A stretch of 54,922 nucleotides of DNA, from NCBI GenBank assembly GCA_949741925.1, contig CATJOY010000066.1:1-54922 (forward strand), written 5' to 3'. Below the pieces are notes generated by a model, which was not told where the DNA came from, did no database searches, and saw nothing but the letters and a program-made list of their open reading frames with translations. The translations under genes were made by a program, and so were the position numbers. This document shows positions 8,461-20,825 of the stretch, one piece after another (the first letter of the stretch is position 1; each line of letters opens with the position of its first letter). The stretch is from an uncultured Desulfovibrionaceae bacterium (GTDB lineage Bacteria > Desulfobacterota > Desulfovibrionia > Desulfovibrionales > Desulfovibrionaceae).

Positions 8461-9024
8461 TTATTCGACCCAGTTGACCAGGTTTTCCTTACGGAGCGGC
8501 GCTTTGGGGTAATCTCCCTCAGGGTAGCCGAGCGCACAGGTGCCATGGATAAAGTAGCCCTCGGGCACGCCAAGCCCGCTCAGGAATTTCCGGAAGCCCG
8601 GTTCATTGCAGGCGCTGCCGAGCTGGTTGACCCAACAGGAGCCGATACCCATGGAATGAGCGGCCAGAGCCATGTTTTGGATAAGCTGGCCGCAGTCGGC
8701 CTGCACCATCGGGGTGATATCCGGATGGCCGGAAACGATAACGATGGTTGGCGCACCGAAATTCACTGTGTAGCCCGCCCCGCCCACCAGGGCGCGGTAT
8801 GGATTTTCGGGCATGCGGGCAACTGCTTCCTTAAGGGCTGCTGTGATGGGAGCGATGTTTTCCTGGCCGCGCACCACGGTCAGGTGCCAGGGTTGGGTAT
8901 TTCTGGCGCTGGGGGCCCACAGGCCTGCCTCAATAATCTGCTCCACATCCGCCCGGGGGATCTGGCGGGATTGATATTTGCGGACGCTGCGACGGCTTTT
9001 GATAGTCTTGATTACCTCATTCAT
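8461..9024 (-). CDS. Nitroreductase-family FMN oxidoreductase
   Basis: The 187-residue single-domain protein has the nitroreductase start (IKSRRSVRKYQSRQIP), the FMN-contact segment APSARNTQPWHLTVV, the D-GQLIQNMALAAHSMGIGSCW helix and a C-terminal CALGYPEGDYPKAPLRK. Such proteins use NAD(P)H and FMN to reduce nitro groups, quinones, enones or other electrophiles. It is 65 bp downstream of the SelA-like gene and shares its transcript, suggesting a reductive step on the same metabolite. The natural substrate is unknown. Confidence 0.92.
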   Translation of the reverse strand: MNEVIKTIKSRRSVRKYQSRQIPRADVEQIIEAGLWAPSARNTQPWHLTVVRGQENIAPITAALKEAVARMPENPYRALVGGAGYTVNFGAPTIVIVSGHPDITPMVQADCGQLIQNMALAAHSMGIGSCWVNQLGSACNEPGFRKFLSGLGVPEGYFIHGTCALGYPEGDYPKAPLRKENLVNWVE

Positions 9025-9089
9025 ATGCTACCTCCATGGTGTTGCGGGTGAGCGCGTGCACGGCGTATTGCCTGCCTTTGGTGGAAAAA

Positions 9090-10307
9090 CTACCCGGCAT
9101 GAGCCTCCAGCAGCACGCGCCGCAGACGCGATTGAACCGATTCCAGCAGGGTGTCGGGTAGGTTCATTGCCGTGATGGTGATAATATTTTCCGGAATCTT
9201 TTTTTCATTGACACAGATGGAAGGCGAACCTTTCTTCAGCGCGGTGCAGATGCCGCCTGCCCGGTATCCTTTGCCCAGGCGCAGTTCCATAGTCGGGGTC
9301 TCGCCGCCTCCATCAGCGCTTCGGTTGAAGAGCACCAGCTCAAGATCCGGCAGATCGCGCAGGGTATCGGCAATGCGCGTCAATTTTGCGTCCATGGCCG
9401 CGTTTTCCTCTTCAAGGCCGTGTTCAGCAACATTTTTAATCCGGACAAGCAAGCCCATCATGGTTTCCTTACTGACCTTCATCCCCCGGCCAATACCTTG
9501 GCGAGGTTGGTGCGCCACGGCTCCCGAAGGGATCAGCTCGGCAGGCGGGGTCCAGGCCGTGGGAGAGCCGACCATATCCAGATGTTGCAGAGCGGCGGAG
9601 GCGATCAGCTCTTTTTTTCCTAAGATAAAGCCGGAATTCTGCGGTCCGCGCAGCCCTTTGCCGCCACTGAACGAGGCCAGGGCCACGCCGCTCTCGACGA
9701 TCTGCCGGAGGTTTGTCAGTGGGGTTGCCGCGGAGGCGGCATCCAGGAGCACGGGGAGAGCGTGGCGCTCGCCAAGAGCCACCAGTTTTTCTACCTCCTC
9801 CCTGATCCGGGCATTCCAGGAAAAGCCGATAAAGACGAGGGCTACAGTTTTTTCCGTGATAGCCTCTTCGTATTCCCAGGCTTCCACGCCCCGCGCCGCG
9901 CCGATGAGCCGCTCATTTACGCCCACTTCCACAATTCTCCCGCCGGCCGCTCGAATGGCCCGATCCCAGCCGCAACGCTGGTAGCGGGAAAGGATAAACT
10001 CGTTAGGCATGCCGCTGGTATCCGGCAGTTGCTCCATGCGTTTGAGATCCAGCTTGGCAAGACAGGCCGCCGCGCCCAACATCAGGCCGGAGAAAGTGCC
10101 GCAGGTGATATAGCCCGCTTCCGCTCCGGAAAGTTTTGTGAGGTACCGGCTGGCGGCAGCCTGGATATCTTCGGGCCTGGCGCAGTGTTGCCCTGCCTCG
10201 GCCATAGCCTCGGCCACATCGGGGGAGAGCAGCGGGCCGCCGTATTGGGTGGCTGTGCCCCAGAGGTTGATCACCGGTTGGATGCCGAATTGCTCGTAAA
10301 GCGTCAT
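9090..10307 (-). CDS. PLP-dependent SelA/DgaE-like lyase (aminotransferase class V fold)
   Basis: The 405-residue protein starts at the ATG at 10307, preceded by AGGAG at 7 nt. It has the fold-type I layout of the SelA-like family: PVINLWGTATQYGG, GAEAGYITCGTFSGLMLG for phosphate/ring contacts, LLDAASAA with Asp189, and the putative Schiff-base Lys217 in SFSGGKGLRGPQNSG. The family includes selenocysteine synthase and D-glucosaminate-6-phosphate ammonia-lyase. The wording and length fit the catabolic ammonia-lyase branch better than true SelA (about 460 residues, with an N-terminal tRNA-binding domain). It probably deaminates an amino acid or amino sugar acid. It leads the short operon with the nitroreductase. 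Confidence 0.82.
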   Translation of the reverse strand: MTLYEQFGIQPVINLWGTATQYGGPLLSPDVAEAMAEAGQHCARPEDIQAAASRYLTKLSGAEAGYITCGTFSGLMLGAAACLAKLDLKRMEQLPDTSGMPNEFILSRYQRCGWDRAIRAAGGRIVEVGVNERLIGAARGVEAWEYEEAITEKTVALVFIGFSWNARIREEVEKLVALGERHALPVLLDAASAATPLTNLRQIVESGVALASFSGGKGLRGPQNSGFILGKKELIASAALQHLDMVGSPTAWTPPAELIPSGAVAHQPRQGIGRGMKVSKETMMGLLVRIKNVAEHGLEEENAAMDAKLTRIADTLRDLPDLELVLFNRSADGGGETPTMELRLGKGYRAGGICTALKKGSPSICVNEKKIPENIITITAMNLPDTLLESVQSRLRRVLLEAHAG

Positions 10308-10484
10308 GTGGGTTCTCCTGTGGGATAATAAGCGGAAAAAACGCAAATTTCAGATCCATGACACCTCTTGGACATAGGGAAGCGCCGCACTGGTTTTGAC
10401 CGTATCACCTCCGGGGAGAACGAAACTGCGCCGCGCCGGAAAGACCGGTGTAGCGGCGGTCTGAAACAGACCGGCTCGCCCGCT

Positions 10485-12143
<1,659 letters not shown>

Positions 12144-12766
12144 TATAAGATGCCTTTATCGTTCCCCTTTGGTGTTCCGGGGACGTAAACAGATTATACG
12201 CAAGAAGAGGGCAAAAAGCCAGACGCGGGGGCATGGCGGAAAAATCATGCCTGAAGCATCATGGGAGCAAGGCGGCGCGCGTCGGGCAAGAACACCATGG
12301 AACGCTGGAACACGTTGAGGGCCTGCATCGAAAAGCGCCTTCGCTGCCTGTAAGGCGGCAGAAAGAGGGCCGTATCAGGCCGCGCGCGGTAGGTATCCAT
12401 TCTTTGCAGAGCGCCTTTGATCGGGGCCCGGCGGCGCGGCGGGAAAACGGTCTTTCTCCGGAACGGGCTTCAGCGGATGCGAGAAACGAGCTTCGGCCCG
12501 GAGGAAAAGGACGATCGGCCCCTGGCCCGGTTGGCTGTCGGATTCTTCTCCGGCACGATTGGGAACAGCAGGCGCGCCTGTGTTCTCGGGCAGTCTCTCA
12601 ATATATTTCTGCGGCCGCACATCGCTTTTTGCTTCTGGCAGTAGGGGAAAAAATAGGGGAGGGATAGGGCAAACGGCCTTTGCCTATTTTTTCCGTCTTA
12701 CCAAGAAAAACAATTCGGCTTTGCGTAAAAAAACGTATTGAGAAACTGCCTCTCAGAAGCATTCGG
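12144..12766 (-). other. 623-bp region without a recognisable gene
   Basis: Between the starts/stops of RNase J and the YIP1 protein only short GC-driven open frames exist; none has a ribosome-binding site plus protein-like composition. The region includes the RNase J upstream sequence on the minus strand and a plus-strand terminator-like hairpin at 12664-12692. Confidence 0.6.
12664..12692 (+). terminator. Plus-strand intrinsic terminator without an obvious gene
   Basis: The stem 12664-12673 pairs with 12679-12687 (one bulged G) around a 5-nt loop and runs directly into six T (12687-12692) on the plus strand. Both flanking genes are on the minus strand, so this may end an unannotated plus-strand RNA. 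It might also act on the minus strand for the YIP1 gene, where the T-run comes about 10 nt late. Confidence 0.55.
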
Positions 12767-13783
12767 TTAGAGGGTCATTTGGCCGGCCGCCAACAAGAAC
12801 ATCAGGAGGTAGGGGGGAAGTATGACCAGGGCCACTCTGCTCCAGGCAAGGCCAAAGGCATGACGCATGCCCGCGGCCAGCAGCATGATGTAACAAAAGG
12901 CCGGCAAGATCATGCCCAGAATGGGCACCACGGCGAAGATATAGGCCGCCGAAGCATAGCTCGCCACCTTACAAGTTTTCGTGAACCCCGCCGCTTCCGG
13001 CTGGACCAGACGCAGCATCATATGTATCAAGCCGCCGAGAATCAGAATATGTAAGGCAGTCATGAAAGGAGAGGTCAGCATGATCATGGGCAGCCGTGAA
13101 ATATCCAGCCTTTGCAAGGCAGCCGGTGGTAGAGACGCTGTTAGCTGGGCCCCGGCTTCACTGGTGATCGTCAGATGCCACCAGACCATTTCCAAGGCTT
13201 TTTGGAGCAGTCCGAAGGCGATGGCAAAAACCAAGGCCGGCGCCAGGGGCGGCACATTGCGCAAGGCTCCAAAAAAGCGGACCGGGTGCAACAGCACCAT
13301 CAGCATGGTGCGGTAAAAACTGGCGACCAAGCCCAGCTCGCGCGGGTTTTCCCATGGAATAAACACTTCAGGCTCCCGGGCGGCCCTGCCGGGTCTGCTG
13401 GCTTCGTCCTGAACGTGCCCCAGGTTCCGCGCAGACTGCTCCTCGTGACCAGCAGCCGAGTTCTCCGGTTTGTCGGCTTTTTGAGAGGGGGCATCGTTTC
13501 CCGTGCCGTCCTCCCCGTTTTTTTCCCCTTTCCATTGCTCGTGGAGGCTGTCCATAGCCTCCCATATATCCTTCGGCTGTTCGGGGGGCTGTTTTACCCC
13601 CATCTGCCGTTGCTCGGCAGGGATGTTCAGGCTGGGAGATTCCGCGGAATCGGAGGGAAGGGCAAGCGCTCGGAACCGGAACCGGTGGCCGCACTTGGGG
13701 CAGGTAGCGAATTCCGCGCGAGGAGGAATTTTATCAGGGTTGATGTGTCGCGAGTGCTCGCACGCGGGACAACGAATAAGCAT
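12767..13783 (-). CDS. MJ0042 zinc-ribbon and YIP1-domain membrane protein
   Basis: The 338-residue protein begins with a Cys4 zinc ribbon (Cys5, Cys8, Cys28, Cys31) ending in GHRFRFRAL, the MJ0042-type motif. A charged, Pro/Glu-rich disordered linker follows (about 50-135). The C-terminal 190 residues hold about five hydrophobic segments typical of YIP1 (FYRTMLMVLLHPVRFFGAL, GGLIHMMLRLV, YASAAYIFAVVPILGMI). Proteins with this layout recur in delta-proteobacteria; their function is unknown. It sits downstream of argJ, 72 bp away, across a large hairpin. Confidence 0.85.
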   Translation of the reverse strand: MLIRCPACEHSRHINPDKIPPRAEFATCPKCGHRFRFRALALPSDSAESPSLNIPAEQRQMGVKQPPEQPKDIWEAMDSLHEQWKGEKNGEDGTGNDAPSQKADKPENSAAGHEEQSARNLGHVQDEASRPGRAAREPEVFIPWENPRELGLVASFYRTMLMVLLHPVRFFGALRNVPPLAPALVFAIAFGLLQKALEMVWWHLTITSEAGAQLTASLPPAALQRLDISRLPMIMLTSPFMTALHILILGGLIHMMLRLVQPEAAGFTKTCKVASYASAAYIFAVVPILGMILPAFCYIMLLAAGMRHAFGLAWSRVALVILPPYLLMFLLAAGQMTL

Positions 13784-13805
13784 TAGGGCTCCCTTGAACC
13801 TACCT

Positions 13806-13852
13806 GACCGGGGGACCGGAAGGCTGTTTGCGGCCCTCCGGTCTCCCCGGTC
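13806..13852 (-). terminator. Long hairpin between argJ and the YIP1 gene
   Basis: Arms 13806-13824 and 13833-13852 pair over about 18 bp with small interruptions. It starts 4 bp past the argJ stop. There is no T-run on either strand, so it may be an attenuator or mRNA-stabilising stem rather than a full terminator. Confidence 0.5.
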
Positions 13853-13855
13853 TGG

Positions 13856-15037
13856 TCAGCTCCGGTATTCGGCGTTGATGTCAACGTATTTATGGGTCAG
13901 GTCCGAGGCCAACAACGTGTACCTGCCGGGACCAGAGCCCAGAATAATGTCAATGGCAAGATCGCGGCCTTGCAGCGGCTCCTTGAGCAGGCTGTCAAAA
14001 TCCAGATCCGTGGGTTGGCCTCGGGTGAAGAGTTCCACACCGCACAGGCTGACCCGTACCTCTTCCGGCTTGAACAAGGCGCCGCTTCGGCCGATGGCCG
14101 CAACAATCCGGCCCCAATTGGCGTCCCGGCCGTACATGGCGGTTTTGACCAATTGCGAATGGCCGACTGTGCGGGCCACCTTTTCGGCCTCCGCGTCGTT
14201 TGCGGCTCCGGAAACGGCAATATGCAACACCTTGGTCGCGCCTTCCCCATCCTGTACCAGCATATAGGCGATATCGCCCAGAATTTTAGTCAGCGCCTCT
14301 TCCAGCGCAACGGCGTCTTCGCCCTGGATTGCAACCCCGGAAGCGCCGTTGGCCAGGCCATAAATGGTATCATTGGTGCTGGTGTCGCCGTCAACGCTGA
14401 CCCGGTTGAAGGTCAAATCTACAGCCCTGCGGAACATAGCCCGCCAGAGTTCGGGAGCAACAGCGGCATCGCACAGGACCATAGCTAGCATGGTGGCCAT
14501 GTTGGGGCAGATCATGCCTGCGCCCTTGGCCATGGCCGCCAGAGTGACCTCGCCGCCTCCCAAGCGCAGGGTAAGGCCGCCGAATTTGGGAAAGGAATCC
14601 GTGGTCATGATGGCCCGCGCAAAATCCTCAACCCCGGCTGTACCCAGGCCGGCAGCGAGCGGGGCGGCGCTCTGTTCCCACAAATCCATCTTTAATTGAT
14701 CGCCAATGACCCCGGTAGAGGCGGGCAAAATGGCCTCCGGATCGAGCCCTGCGGCTCGCCCGACCAGCTCCCGCGTTTTTCGGCAGTTTTCCAGCCCTGT
14801 ATCGCCGGTGCAGGCATTGGCCTGGCCGGAGTTGATCAGCACGGCCACAGCCTTTTCGCGTCGGGCCAGGGTTTCTTGCCCCACCAGCACTGGAGCCGCT
14901 TTGAAAGCGGCCTGGGTGAAAACGCCGGCGCACGAGGCCGGGATATCACTGACGGCGAGTGCCAGATCAGGCCTGCCCGATGCGCGAAAGCCGGCCGGAT
15001 GAACCGAAAGCCTGAACCCTTTGGGCGTGGCGACCAT
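13856..15037 (-). CDS. argJ: Arginine biosynthesis bifunctional protein ArgJ
   Basis: The protein has 393 residues from the ATG at 15037, with AAAGGAG 8 nt upstream; a longer frame exists but lacks this signal. It transfers acetyl from N-acetylornithine to glutamate and may also use acetyl-CoA. Family motifs are clear: ALINSGQANACTG-like sequence (LINSGQANACTGDTG), PASTGVIG, and KGAGMICPNMATMLA, where the precursor self-cleaves before the Thr to give alpha and beta chains. VSVDGDTSTNDT and the C-terminal DLTHKYVDINAEYRS are also typical. It is cytoplasmic. Gap to secA stop: 215 bp. Confidence 0.96.
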   Translation of the reverse strand: MVATPKGFRLSVHPAGFRASGRPDLALAVSDIPASCAGVFTQAAFKAAPVLVGQETLARREKAVAVLINSGQANACTGDTGLENCRKTRELVGRAAGLDPEAILPASTGVIGDQLKMDLWEQSAAPLAAGLGTAGVEDFARAIMTTDSFPKFGGLTLRLGGGEVTLAAMAKGAGMICPNMATMLAMVLCDAAVAPELWRAMFRRAVDLTFNRVSVDGDTSTNDTIYGLANGASGVAIQGEDAVALEEALTKILGDIAYMLVQDGEGATKVLHIAVSGAANDAEAEKVARTVGHSQLVKTAMYGRDANWGRIVAAIGRSGALFKPEEVRVSLCGVELFTRGQPTDLDFDSLLKEPLQGRDLAIDIILGSGPGRYTLLASDLTHKYVDINAEYRS

Positions 15038-15252
15038 TATATTTACTCCTTTCTGGTAATCCCGGGAGAGCGAAGTATCTTTTCGGGAAAGAGACGTTGC
15101 CTCCCCCGTTTGCAAATTCCTCTTTCCGGATTGTCTTTCCCCTGGGGCTTCTCCAGCGATGCGCCCCGGAGAAGGAGCGGCCCGCTTTGCAGCCCCATGC
15201 ATATCCAAAGCAAACAAACCCCCCGGAAGTCAACCGCGGGCGGTTATTTCTT

Positions 15253-17844
15253 TCATTTACCCGCGCCGCAGCATTTTTTATATTTTTTCCCGCTGCCGCA
15301 AGGGCATTCATCGTTGCGTCCCACTTTGGGGCTTTCCCGCTTCACGGTGCCAGGCTTAGATAACTCTTGGCCGGAGTAAGAGAGCCGGTTGGAGCGGTCC
15401 TTGTGTTTGAATTCAGCGGCGGCGGCCGCCTCAGCCTTTCGGCTTTCCTCGTCGGCGTCTGCGGGAACGCTTTCCAAGGCAGGGCCACTCTCCGGCGCGG
15501 GCGCGGCTTCAAGCTGGAGGCGGACTCGGGTCAGAGATTTGAAAATATTTTCGCGGATACGGAAGAGCATATCTTGGAACATGGCGAAGCCTTCGCGCTT
15601 GTATTCCTGCCGGGGGTCGCGTTGGCCATAGCCGCGCAGGCCGATACCGTCACGCAGGTGGTCCATGGCCAGGAGATGCTCTTTCCAACAACGGTCCAAC
15701 TCTTCCAGGAGGAAATAACGGAGAATATCCTGGTAGATGTGCGGAGCGCCTTTTTTGAGACCATCCAGAATACCGAGGACGCCCTGACGGGTTTCTTCAA
15801 GGGTGGGCAGTTCCTCTTTGCTCCAGAAGCGGTTGAGGTTGAATATTTCCTGGAGTTGGGCCATGACCACGGCTTTTTGCTCTTCCACAAGCTCGTTTTT
15901 GGCGGCGTGAACAGGCTCGAAGGCGTTTTCGAGCACATCTTCAAGAAAGCTCTGGATGGTCTCTTCAACATCATCCTCGAGCATGGAACGGCGGCGCAGG
16001 GCATAGATGCCCGCGCGCTGCTGGTTCATAACATTATCAAAATCCAGCAAGCTCTTGCGGATTTCAAAGTTATGGCCTTCCACCCGTTTTTGGGCGTTCT
16101 CGATGGCTCGGGAGATCATGCGGTGCTCGATAGATTCGCCTTCTTTGAGCCCCAGGGTCTGCATAATGCTGGAGATGCGGTCGGAACCGAAGAGGCGCAT
16201 GAGATCATCTTCCAGAGATATGTAAAAACGGGAAGAGCCGGGGTCGCCCTGACGGCCGGAGCGGCCGCGCAATTGGTTGTCGATGCGGCGGCTTTCGTGG
16301 CGTTCAGTGCCGAGGATATGCAGACCGCCGAGCTCGCGCACGCCTTCGCCGAGGACGATATCCGTACCCCGGCCGGCCATGTTGGTGGCGATGGTCACTT
16401 TACCGGCCTGGCCCGCTTCAGCGATGATAGCCGCCTCTTGTTCATGGTGTTTGGCATTGAGCACGTTGTGCGGCACGCCGGCCTTTTTGAGCATGCCGGA
16501 GAGAAACTCCGAGGTTTCAATGGAGATGGTGCCTACTAAGACGGGCTGGCCAAGGGCATGCAGCCGCTGGATTTCCTCAACAATGGCTTCGTATTTTTCT
16601 TTTTTGGTACGGTAGACCACATCCGGCATATCATTGCGGATCATCGGGCGATGGGTAGGGATGGAGATGGCCTGAAGTTTATAAATTTCGTTGAATTCCA
16701 CAGCTTCGGTATCGGCCGTGCCGGTCATGCCCGCAAGCTTTTCGTAGAGCCGGAAATAGTTTTGGAAGGTAATGGAAGCAAGGGTTTGGTTTTCGGCCTC
16801 GACCTTAACCTTTTCTTTGGCTTCCAGAGCCTGGTGCAGGCCGTCGGAAAAGCGGCGGCCGGGCATGAGACGGCCGGTGAATTCATCGACGATGACGACT
16901 TTGTTTTCCTGAACAATGTAGTCAACATCCCGTTTAAAGACCTTGTGGGCTTTTAGGGCCTGAAGCGTATGGTGCTGGAGGGCGATGTTTTGGGGGTCAA
17001 AGAGGTTTTCCACACCCAAGAGTTTTTCGCATCGGGCAATGCCTGCGTCGGTCAGGGTGGCGGTGCGGGCCTTTTCATCAACGTTGTAATCTTCTTCGGC
17101 TTTCAGGCGGGGAATGATAGAATCGACGCGGCGGTAGAGATCTGTAGAATCCTCCGCCGGGCCGGAAATGATTAGCGGGGTTCGGGCTTCGTCGATGAGG
17201 ATGGAGTCTACTTCGTCTACAATGGCGTAGTTGTGGGGCCTTTGGACAAGCTGTTCTTTGTAGAACTTCATGTTGTCCCGCAGGTAGTCAAAGCCGAATT
17301 CGTTGTTGGTGCCGTAAGTAATGTCTGCGGCATAGGCGGCTTTGCGCTGTTCGTCAGAGAGACCGTGCACGATGACGCCCACGCTGAGTCCGAGAAAGCC
17401 GTAGAGTTTGCCCATCCATTCGGCGTCGCGTTTGGCCAGGTAGTCGTTCACCGTAACCACGTGCACGCCTTTGCCTGTCAGGGCGTTGAGCACCACGGGC
17501 AGGGTGGCGACCAGGGTTTTCCCTTCGCCGGTTTTCATTTCAGCGATGCGGCCGCCGTGCAGCACCATGCCGCCGATAAGTTGAACATCGAAATGGCGCA
17601 TGCCCAGGGAACGGACCCCAGCTTCGCGGACCAGGGCAAAGACTTCGGGCAGGAGATCATCGAGATCGCGTTCGCCTTCCGCGATCTGGCGGCGGTATTC
17701 GGCGACGCGTAGGGGAAATTCGCTGTCGGAAAGTTTTTGCATTTCCGGTTCCAGAGCATTGATGGCCGCAACCACCGGGGCCTGACGTTTCAGGTAGCGT
17801 TCATTCTGAGAACCAAATATTTTTTTACACAGATAGCTTATCAT
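15253..17844 (-). CDS. secA: Preprotein translocase ATPase SecA
   Basis: The 863-residue protein is full length. It has Walker A (MKTGEGKTL at about 100), [19 protein letters not shown], the second motor domain with [21 protein letters not shown], and the helical wing/scaffold region. The C-terminal zinc motif is [13 protein letters not shown], which binds SecB and phospholipid. SecA drives export of unfolded proteins through SecYEG. The gene is transcribed away from the glutamine synthetase gene. Confidence 0.98.
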   Translation of the reverse strand: MISYLCKKIFGSQNERYLKRQAPVVAAINALEPEMQKLSDSEFPLRVAEYRRQIAEGERDLDDLLPEVFALVREAGVRSLGMRHFDVQLIGGMVLHGGRIAEMKTGEGKTLVATLPVVLNALTGKGVHVVTVNDYLAKRDAEWMGKLYGFLGLSVGVIVHGLSDEQRKAAYAADITYGTNNEFGFDYLRDNMKFYKEQLVQRPHNYAIVDEVDSILIDEARTPLIISGPAEDSTDLYRRVDSIIPRLKAEEDYNVDEKARTATLTDAGIARCEKLLGVENLFDPQNIALQHHTLQALKAHKVFKRDVDYIVQENKVVIVDEFTGRLMPGRRFSDGLHQALEAKEKVKVEAENQTLASITFQNYFRLYEKLAGMTGTADTEAVEFNEIYKLQAISIPTHRPMIRNDMPDVVYRTKKEKYEAIVEEIQRLHALGQPVLVGTISIETSEFLSGMLKKAGVPHNVLNAKHHEQEAAIIAEAGQAGKVTIATNMAGRGTDIVLGEGVRELGGLHILGTERHESRRIDNQLRGRSGRQGDPGSSRFYISLEDDLMRLFGSDRISSIMQTLGLKEGESIEHRMISRAIENAQKRVEGHNFEIRKSLLDFDNVMNQQRAGIYALRRRSMLEDDVEETIQSFLEDVLENAFEPVHAAKNELVEEQKAVVMAQLQEIFNLNRFWSKEELPTLEETRQGVLGILDGLKKGAPHIYQDILRYFLLEELDRCWKEHLLAMDHLRDGIGLRGYGQRDPRQEYKREGFAMFQDMLFRIRENIFKSLTRVRLQLEAAPAPESGPALESVPADADEESRKAEAAAAAEFKHKDRSNRLSYSGQELSKPGTVKRESPKVGRNDECPCGSGKKYKKCCGAGK

Positions 17845-18241
17845 GTATGCTCCTGCCCACCTGCTTTCCAGAGGCTATCGTATCGGCTGACGGGCTGTTT
17901 ATAGTCTTTGCCGGTATCGGTCACACGTTTGCCGAAGGTATCATGGTAGTGCATATCAGCATTAAAGGCAACAAAGGCAAGATCGGGAAGTCGTTTTATT
18001 GCGCGGGGCTTCGTACCGTTCCGGCGTTTTTGCCCCGGCCCGCGGATGGCGCAAGAGGGTGTGGCGGGGCGCGTTAAAAGTTTTCCGATTTCGGAATGGT
18101 ACCGAGTAGTTCCTCATAGTTGCCCGGCCCTCGGCAATTTGAGAAACAGGTCTAAAGGTACTTTACCTCGCGTGCCGGTGGATATACAAAAAGGCCTTTC
18201 CCAACCAACCGCTGCGGATGCAGCTAAAGCGAGTTCGTTTC
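17845..18241. other. Divergent intergenic region between secA and glutamine synthetase
   Basis: This holds 397 bp. It must contain the promoters for both genes, but no confident -35/-10 pair or sigma-54 (-24/-12) site could be read. A minus-strand frame around 17863-18090 is open and protein-like but has no good start signal, so it is not called. Confidence 0.5.
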
Positions 18242-20443
<2,202 letters not shown>

Positions 20444-20493
20444 GGGTAAGGCTGTCCTGAGCCCTTCCTCAGAAACTCCCTACACCAACGTTT

Positions 20494-20530
20494 CGCCCGC
20501 TTTGTACGACATCGTTCTACAAGGCGGGCG
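20494..20530 (+). terminator. Hairpin downstream of glutamine synthetase
   Basis: A 13-bp stem with one G-T wobble (20494-20506 with 20518-20530) surrounds an 11-nt loop, 51 bp after the stop. It has no T-run, so it may be a terminator of the non-canonical kind. The remainder of 20444-20757 shows no gene. Confidence 0.55.
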
Positions 20531-20757
20531 GATTCCTTTACGGGCTGTGCTCGCCCGCGCAGACTTACTGTTTTTCATTCTATAGATAAACCTATATTTT
20601 CCTTCCCGGGCTGTTTGTCTGTGCAAGCGGCGCCTGGCGGAAATTGATCAGAAGTTTTCCCTGCGCGACAGCTTCGGGGCTTGAGGTGCTGGTTGTTCCG
20701 CCACGCTACCCGTATGAGGCCGTTTCTTCTGGCTTCGCTTTCCTTTTTGCCTCCGGG

Positions 20758-20786
20758 TTGACAGAATTTATAAAGCAGGATACCAA
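20758..20786 (+). promoter_or_regulatory. Putative sigma-70 promoter of the second catabolic island
   Basis: A consensus -35 TTGACA (20758-20763) is followed after 17 bp by TACCAA (20781-20786), a weak -10. It ends directly against the palindrome at 20787-20805, as expected where a repressor blocks transcription start. Confidence 0.5.
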
Positions 20787-20805
20787 TGGTTCAAAGGTTG
20801 AACCA
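20787..20805 (+). promoter_or_regulatory. Perfect palindromic operator TGGTTCAA-AGG-TTGAACCA
   Basis: Two perfect 8-bp arms are separated by 3 bp, lying just after a TTGACA promoter and 20 bp before the start codon of the radical SAM-like gene. GntR/FadR-type dimers commonly bind symmetric sites of this size. The FadR-type regulator encoded at 23463 in the same cluster is the natural candidate (inference). Confidence 0.65.
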
Positions 20806-20825
20806 TAAATCCAAGGAGAGCGATT

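Noticed and set aside
12233..12667. A 144-codon frame in the gap between RNase J and YIP1 genes
   Set aside because: No ribosome-binding site, odd His/Arg/Gly composition and no family features. It could still be a decayed gene.
17863..18090. A minus-strand open frame upstream of secA that reads like protein near its end
   Set aside because: The only ATG gives about 37 residues, no ribosome-binding site was seen and no family was recognised.
20660..20757. Possible sigma-54 promoter before the second catabolic island
   Set aside because: No GG/GC pair at -24/-12 spacing; the TTGACA promoter is a better fit.
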